This document shows positions 16,279 to 16,707 of a stretch of 16,707 nt of DNA, in pieces; position 1 is the stretch's first letter; each line of letters opens with the position of its first letter. Origin of the DNA: Rhodospirillales bacterium (lineage in GTDB: Bacteria; Pseudomonadota; Alphaproteobacteria; Reyranellales; Reyranellaceae); NCBI GenBank assembly GCA_013205335.1, contig JABMNB010000457.1:1-16707 (forward strand). The letters run 5' to 3'. The notes beneath the pieces are model-generated. The model saw only the letters and a list, made by a program, of their open reading frames with translations. It did no database searches and was not told where the DNA came from. The translations under genes and the position numbers were made by a program.

Positions 16279-16707
16279 ATGGCATCGCCGCTTTTCGACC
16301 TTACCGGCAAGGTCGCCGTCGTCACCGGCTCGAGCAAGGGCATCGGCAAGTCGATTGCCCTGCACCTCGCTCTGCAGGGCGCCAAGGTCGTGGTGTCGAG
16401 CCGCAAGGCGCCGGCCTGCGAGGAGGCGGCAGCCGAGATCAAGGCGGCCGGCGGCGAGGCGATCGTTATACCCTGCAACATCTCCGACAAGTCGCAGTGC
16501 GAGAATCTGATCGCCGAAACGAACAAGCAACTCGGCCCGGTCGACATCCTCGTCTGCAATGCGGCCTCGAATCCGTATTACGGGCCGAACGAGAAGCTGC
16601 CGGACGACGTGTTCATGAAGGTCATGCACAACAACATCCTGTCGAGCATGTGGCTGATCAATTACTGCCTGCCCGACATGCGCGCCAAGAAGGACGGCTC
16701 GATCATC
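16279..16707 (+). CDS. Short-chain dehydrogenase/reductase (SDR), N-terminal part (cut by window edge)
   Basis: The visible 143 residues hold the Rossmann-fold start of a classical SDR. The cofactor loop TGSSKGIG is at 16-23, SRK follows the second strand (41-43), NAAS stands at the NNAG position (94-97), and an NN pair at 118-119 includes the structural Asn of the catalytic tetrad. Arg42 after the second strand favours NADP(H), though this is not decisive. The Ser-Tyr-Lys active site lies beyond the right edge, so the reaction cannot be named. GGAGG lies 8 bases before the ATG and fixes the start. The upstream frame is open but has no better start. The gene diverges from the secreted-protein gene and is not clearly linked to the rest of the window. 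Confidence 0.88.
   Translation, partial: MASPLFDLTGKVAVVTGSSKGIGKSIALHLALQGAKVVVSSRKAPACEEAAAEIKAAGGEAIVIPCNISDKSQCENLIAETNKQLGPVDILVCNAASNPYYGPNEKLPDDVFMKVMHNNILSSMWLINYCLPDMRAKKDGSII

Overview
The window is GC-rich, densely packed bacterial DNA. It most likely comes from an alphaproteobacterium. The support is the gene style (PotABCD-type transporter with a Tat-type binding protein, TamA/TamB pair, proline-rich OmpA-like lipoprotein) and a perfect GGAAC-N16-CGTT match, the EcfG general-stress sigma factor consensus of that class. A Reyranella-like or Rhizobiales/Rhodospirillales origin is a guess only.

Left part (1-7448): a catabolic and transport cluster. The 5' end of an AroM-family gene runs off the left edge on the minus strand. 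Diverging from it is a tight seven-gene plus-strand operon: a DUF917/S-methyl-thiohydantoin-desulfurase-like protein, a short hydantoinase/oxoprolinase (HyuA-like) ATPase-fold protein, two PotB/PotC-like permeases, a PotD-like periplasmic binding protein, a PotA-like ATPase and a second, complete AroM-family protein. Genes overlap by 4 bases or are at most 28 bases apart. A perfect 7-bp inverted repeat (ATACGTG-N4-CACGTAT) sits in the divergent control region. The simplest reading is uptake of a small nitrogen compound, possibly hydantoin- or thiohydantoin-like, with cytoplasmic ring opening or desulfuration. The AroM protein has two cysteines placed like those of Asp/Glu/hydantoin racemases, so it may handle stereochemistry of an intermediate. 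The substrate is not known.

Middle (7453-9283, minus strand): a CopC-fold exported protein without the usual copper ligands, a DedA/VTT membrane protein, a strong intrinsic terminator, and an OmpA-like peptidoglycan-binding lipoprotein preceded by the EcfG-type promoter. The two operons converge with only 4 bases between stop codons. A 10-bp hairpin lies just past the AroM stop.

Right part (9343-15868, minus strand): tamB and tamA, whose stop and start overlap by one base (TGATG), encode the translocation and assembly module of the cell envelope. Upstream of tamA is a small secreted protein of unknown family. A 410-base stretch with no supportable gene follows, then the 5' part of a short-chain dehydrogenase/reductase on the plus strand that runs off the right edge.
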